Of a stretch of DNA of 64,000 nt, positions 60,535-64,000 are shown in pieces. The position numbers and the translations under genes were made by a program. Numbering within the stretch: position 1 is the stretch's first letter; every line of letters begins with the position of its first letter. This DNA comes from Aeoliella straminimaris (GTDB taxonomy: Bacteria > Planctomycetota > Planctomycetia > Pirellulales > Lacipirellulaceae), in assembly GCF_024054565.1 (NCBI RefSeq), contig NZ_JAMXLR010000003.1, forward strand, positions 186,001 through 250,000, read 5' to 3'. Under the pieces are notes generated by a model. That model had not been told where the DNA came from. It searched no databases and saw nothing but the letters and a program-made list of their open reading frames with translations.

Positions 60535-61767
60535 CTAATTCAGATTTCGCAGCACGTCGACCAGGATATCGCATCCTTCGTCTACTTCTGCGTCGGTAAG
60601 CGTCATGGCGGGCAGCAAACGAATCACGGTGCCTTGGGTGGCATTGAGCAGCAGCCCTTTTTCCATGCAGTCGCCCACCACGCTGGTGGCGTCGACGGTC
60701 AGTTCCAGGCCGATCATCAGGCCCCGCACGCGTAGTTCCTTGGCAAACTCGAGTTCTTCGACCAGCGGAGCCAGCCGCGCGGTGAACCGCTCGCCAAGTT
60801 CCTTGGTGCGGGCGAGCAACCCTTCGCGTTCGATGGTCTCGATCGTGGCGATACCGGCCCGGGCGGCAATCGGGTTGCCACCGAACGTGGCGGCATGCAT
60901 GCCGGGTCGCATGCTGGGGGCAATCTCGGCGGTGGTCATCACCGCGGCGCCAGCTATGCCACCGCAGACACTCTTGGCCAGAGTCATGATGTCGGGCGTA
61001 ACACCAAAATTCTGATAAGCAAACCACTCGCCCGTCCGCCCACTGCCGGCCTGCACCTCGTCGAACACCAGCAGCAGGTTGTGCTCGTCGGCCAGTTTGC
61101 GGAGCCCTTCGAGAAACCCAGCAGGCGGAATGCGGATGCCGCCCTCGCCTTGAATCGGCTCGACCAGGATACCGGCGGTCTGATCGTCGATCAGGTCGCT
61201 GACAGCCTGGAGGTCGCCAAACGGTGCGTAGTCGAACCCTGGCAGCATCGGCTCCAGACCTTCGTGGTACTTGGGCTGCGCCGTGGCGGAGACGGCGCCA
61301 AACGTACGGCCGTGAAAGCCACCTTCGAAGGTGATGATCTTATATTTCTCGGGGGGCGTGTGCAGACGTACGAGCTTGATGGCGGCTTCGTTGGCCTCGG
61401 CGCCGGAGTTACAGAAGAAGGCCTTGCCACCGAAGCTTCGTTCGCTCAGCAGCCTGGCCCACTCGCCTTGCGATTCGAAGTGCCAGGTATTGGGCACGTG
61501 AATCAGTTTGGCCACCTGCTCCTGCACCGCTTCGACCACGGCCGGCGGACAGTGGCCCAACAGATTGCAGCCCCAGCCGGGAAAAAAGTCAAGGTACCGC
61601 CGCCCTTGATCGTCCCACACCCAGGACCCCTCGCCACGCACCAACGACACCGGAAACCGGCGGTAGTTGGGCACCACGTACCGCTCGAACAACTCAAGAG
61701 TGGCAGGCGACATGCTGGTGGATGAGGTGGACACGGATCGAAAACTCCGGAAGGTAAGGTAGGACAT
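60535..61767 (-). CDS. argD: Acetylornithine aminotransferase
   Basis: 410 residues; an in-frame ATG at 61713 ([13 protein letters not shown]) would give the more usual N-terminus. A PLP-dependent class III transaminase that converts N-acetylglutamate semialdehyde to N-acetylornithine and may also serve lysine synthesis. Motifs: [79 protein letters not shown] and the PLP-lysine region [15 protein letters not shown]. It lies between argB and argF. Confidence 0.95.
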   Translation of the reverse strand: MSYLTFRSFRSVSTSSTSMSPATLELFERYVVPNYRRFPVSLVRGEGSWVWDDQGRRYLDFFPGWGCNLLGHCPPAVVEAVQEQVAKLIHVPNTWHFESQGEWARLLSERSFGGKAFFCNSGAEANEAAIKLVRLHTPPEKYKIITFEGGFHGRTFGAVSATAQPKYHEGLEPMLPGFDYAPFGDLQAVSDLIDDQTAGILVEPIQGEGGIRIPPAGFLEGLRKLADEHNLLLVFDEVQAGSGRTGEWFAYQNFGVTPDIMTLAKSVCGGIAGAAVMTTAEIAPSMRPGMHAATFGGNPIAARAGIATIETIEREGLLARTKELGERFTARLAPLVEELEFAKELRVRGLMIGLELTVDATSVVGDCMEKGLLLNATQGTVIRLLPAMTLTDAEVDEGCDILVDVLRNLN

Positions 61768-61863
61768 AGCCGGATTCCCCAGAACTCGGATCTTTCACTC
61801 CGCATCCAAATCCGGGCTAATTCGACTACTGGGTATGAGCACAAGCGACCATTGGCGGTTCAC

Positions 61864-62754
61864 CTAAATCTCCGACACGATCTCGGTGCCGATGCCGCGG
61901 TTGGTGTAGATTTCCAGCAGCAGCGAGTGGCGGAGCCGGCCGTCGATAATGTGGATCTTCTGGACGCCTTTACTGAGCGTTTCCAGGCAGGCTTCCACTT
62001 TGGGAATCATGCCCGACTCGATAACGCCACGCTGGATCAACTCCTTGGCCGAGTCGGCCGTCAGGGTGTGAATCAGCGACTCGGGGTCGTCCTTGTTCAA
62101 GCGTACGCCATTCACGTCGCTCAGGAATATCAGCTTCTCGGCGCCCATAGCCTGGGCCACTGCCATGGCGGCCGTGTCGGCATTCACATTCAGTAGTTGT
62201 CCATCCTTGGTTTTGCACACCGAAGGAATTACCGGCACCTGGCCCGCGTAACAGAGGTTGTCGAGCGTATCGCGGTCGACATCGGTAACCTGCCCGACGA
62301 AACCCAGATCGACTTCAGTGCCATCCTCGCCGGCGAGCGTGAGTTTCTCACCAAACAGCACGTTGTTGTCGGTTTCGCCGTTGGGGTTCAGCGGCATGGC
62401 GCGACCGCCAAACTCCTCGATCCGCTGGGCGATCATCTCGTTGACGTCACCCGCCAGCACGCGGCAAACGATATCCAATGTAGCCTGGTCGGTGTAGCGG
62501 CGGCCCTGGATGAAGTTGGGCTCCAGCTTCGCCTCGGCCATGGCCCGCGAGATGGCGGCCCCGCCACCATGGACGACAATCGGTCGCATGCCGACGGTTT
62601 CCATAAACACGATATCGACCAGCAGATGCCGCAGCGCGTCGGCATCCTCCATCACGCTGCCCCCGAGCTTGATCACGGTGATGCTATCGCGGAAGCGACG
62701 GATCCACCCCATCGCCTCGATCAGGGTATCGGCTTTTTCAATCGCTTCTTGCAC
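61864..62754 (-). CDS. argB: Acetylglutamate kinase
   Basis: 296 residues from GTG 62754, chosen because GGAG lies 7 bases upstream; the frame also has TTG 62781. It phosphorylates N-acetylglutamate, the second step of arginine synthesis. Motifs: [16 protein letters not shown] with the ATP-site Lys, [55 protein letters not shown] and SDVNGVRLN. An arginine-sensitive N-helix is possible from the first 20 residues. Followed by argD. Confidence 0.96.
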   Translation of the reverse strand: MQEAIEKADTLIEAMGWIRRFRDSITVIKLGGSVMEDADALRHLLVDIVFMETVGMRPIVVHGGGAAISRAMAEAKLEPNFIQGRRYTDQATLDIVCRVLAGDVNEMIAQRIEEFGGRAMPLNPNGETDNNVLFGEKLTLAGEDGTEVDLGFVGQVTDVDRDTLDNLCYAGQVPVIPSVCKTKDGQLLNVNADTAAMAVAQAMGAEKLIFLSDVNGVRLNKDDPESLIHTLTADSAKELIQRGVIESGMIPKVEACLETLSKGVQKIHIIDGRLRHSLLLEIYTNRGIGTEIVSEI

Positions 62755-62880
62755 AAAAGTGCTCCGCGGGCAGATAGGCAAAGGGTTAGATGGTTTGCCG
62801 TTGGAAAAAAGGGAAAGTAGAACACCGAAAGCGACATGACGCCCTACTGCGGCGTTCGCCTTTCCCCGTTTGCCGTTTGA

Positions 62881-63999
<1,119 letters not shown>

Positions 64000-64000
64000 C

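Overview
The window reads as chromosomal DNA of a planctomycete, most likely order Pirellulales (Lacipirellulaceae-like). The reasons are large secreted proteins with the N-terminal motif LEPRMMLAA, planctomycete-type dockerin repeats (DYNxDGxVDxADYxVWR), PEP-CTERM sorting tails, an ECF sigma factor next to a Ser/Thr kinase fused to WD40 repeats, and long GC-rich genes with many GTG/TTG starts. No rRNA, tRNA, CRISPR array or prophage was recognised. The assignment below order level is inference.

Layout. 1-10.5 kb is an accessory region: the 3' part of a CotH-type secreted protein, an orphan RHS C-terminal cassette (nuclease-like toxin tip plus an overlapping candidate immunity gene), an IS701-family element whose transposase needs two frame changes, a second copy of the cassette's leader repeat, and a large cadherin/Ig-like dockerin protein. 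10.5-17 kb holds a SHOCT lipoprotein, a TPR protein, a leucine-rich-repeat membrane protein and a Ser/Thr kinase with many membrane segments. These are separated by three copies of a REP-like palindromic repeat and a decayed RAYT (REP-associated transposase) remnant.

17-32 kb holds an HTH/terminase-like protein, an orphan secretin with a TPR/coiled-coil front, the fatty-acid oxidation pair fadB-fadA, a DUF4430 and DUF6580 pair (possible corrinoid uptake), a secreted helical protein, a histone-deacetylase-family hydrolase and a large DUF11-repeat envelope protein. 32-42 kb holds a DUF4375 lipoprotein, two PEP-CTERM proteins and an ECF sigma factor with its WD40 kinase. 41.8-47.5 kb is a lipid-modification cluster: DUF4345, a CFAS-like methyltransferase, DUF1295, an FAD oxidoreductase, DUF1365 and a second CFAS.

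48-58.5 kb holds an HPt phosphotransfer protein, a very cysteine-rich secreted protein, a TlpA-like thioredoxin, an SLC13 permease with TrkA-C domains, and a 1367-residue chimera (VWA, secretin N-domain, Gly-Met repeats, DUF2135-like domain, a scrap of secretin, poly-Asn tail). 58.6-64 kb is a minus-strand amino-acid biosynthesis run, ilvC-argB-argD-argF, with rph (RNase PH) at its end.

The most unusual items are the orphan RHS toxin/immunity cassette, the VWA-secretin chimera with its paralogue, the recoding-like transposase, the REP/RAYT remnants and two further families of dispersed intergenic repeats, one of which forms the 3' end of a coding sequence.
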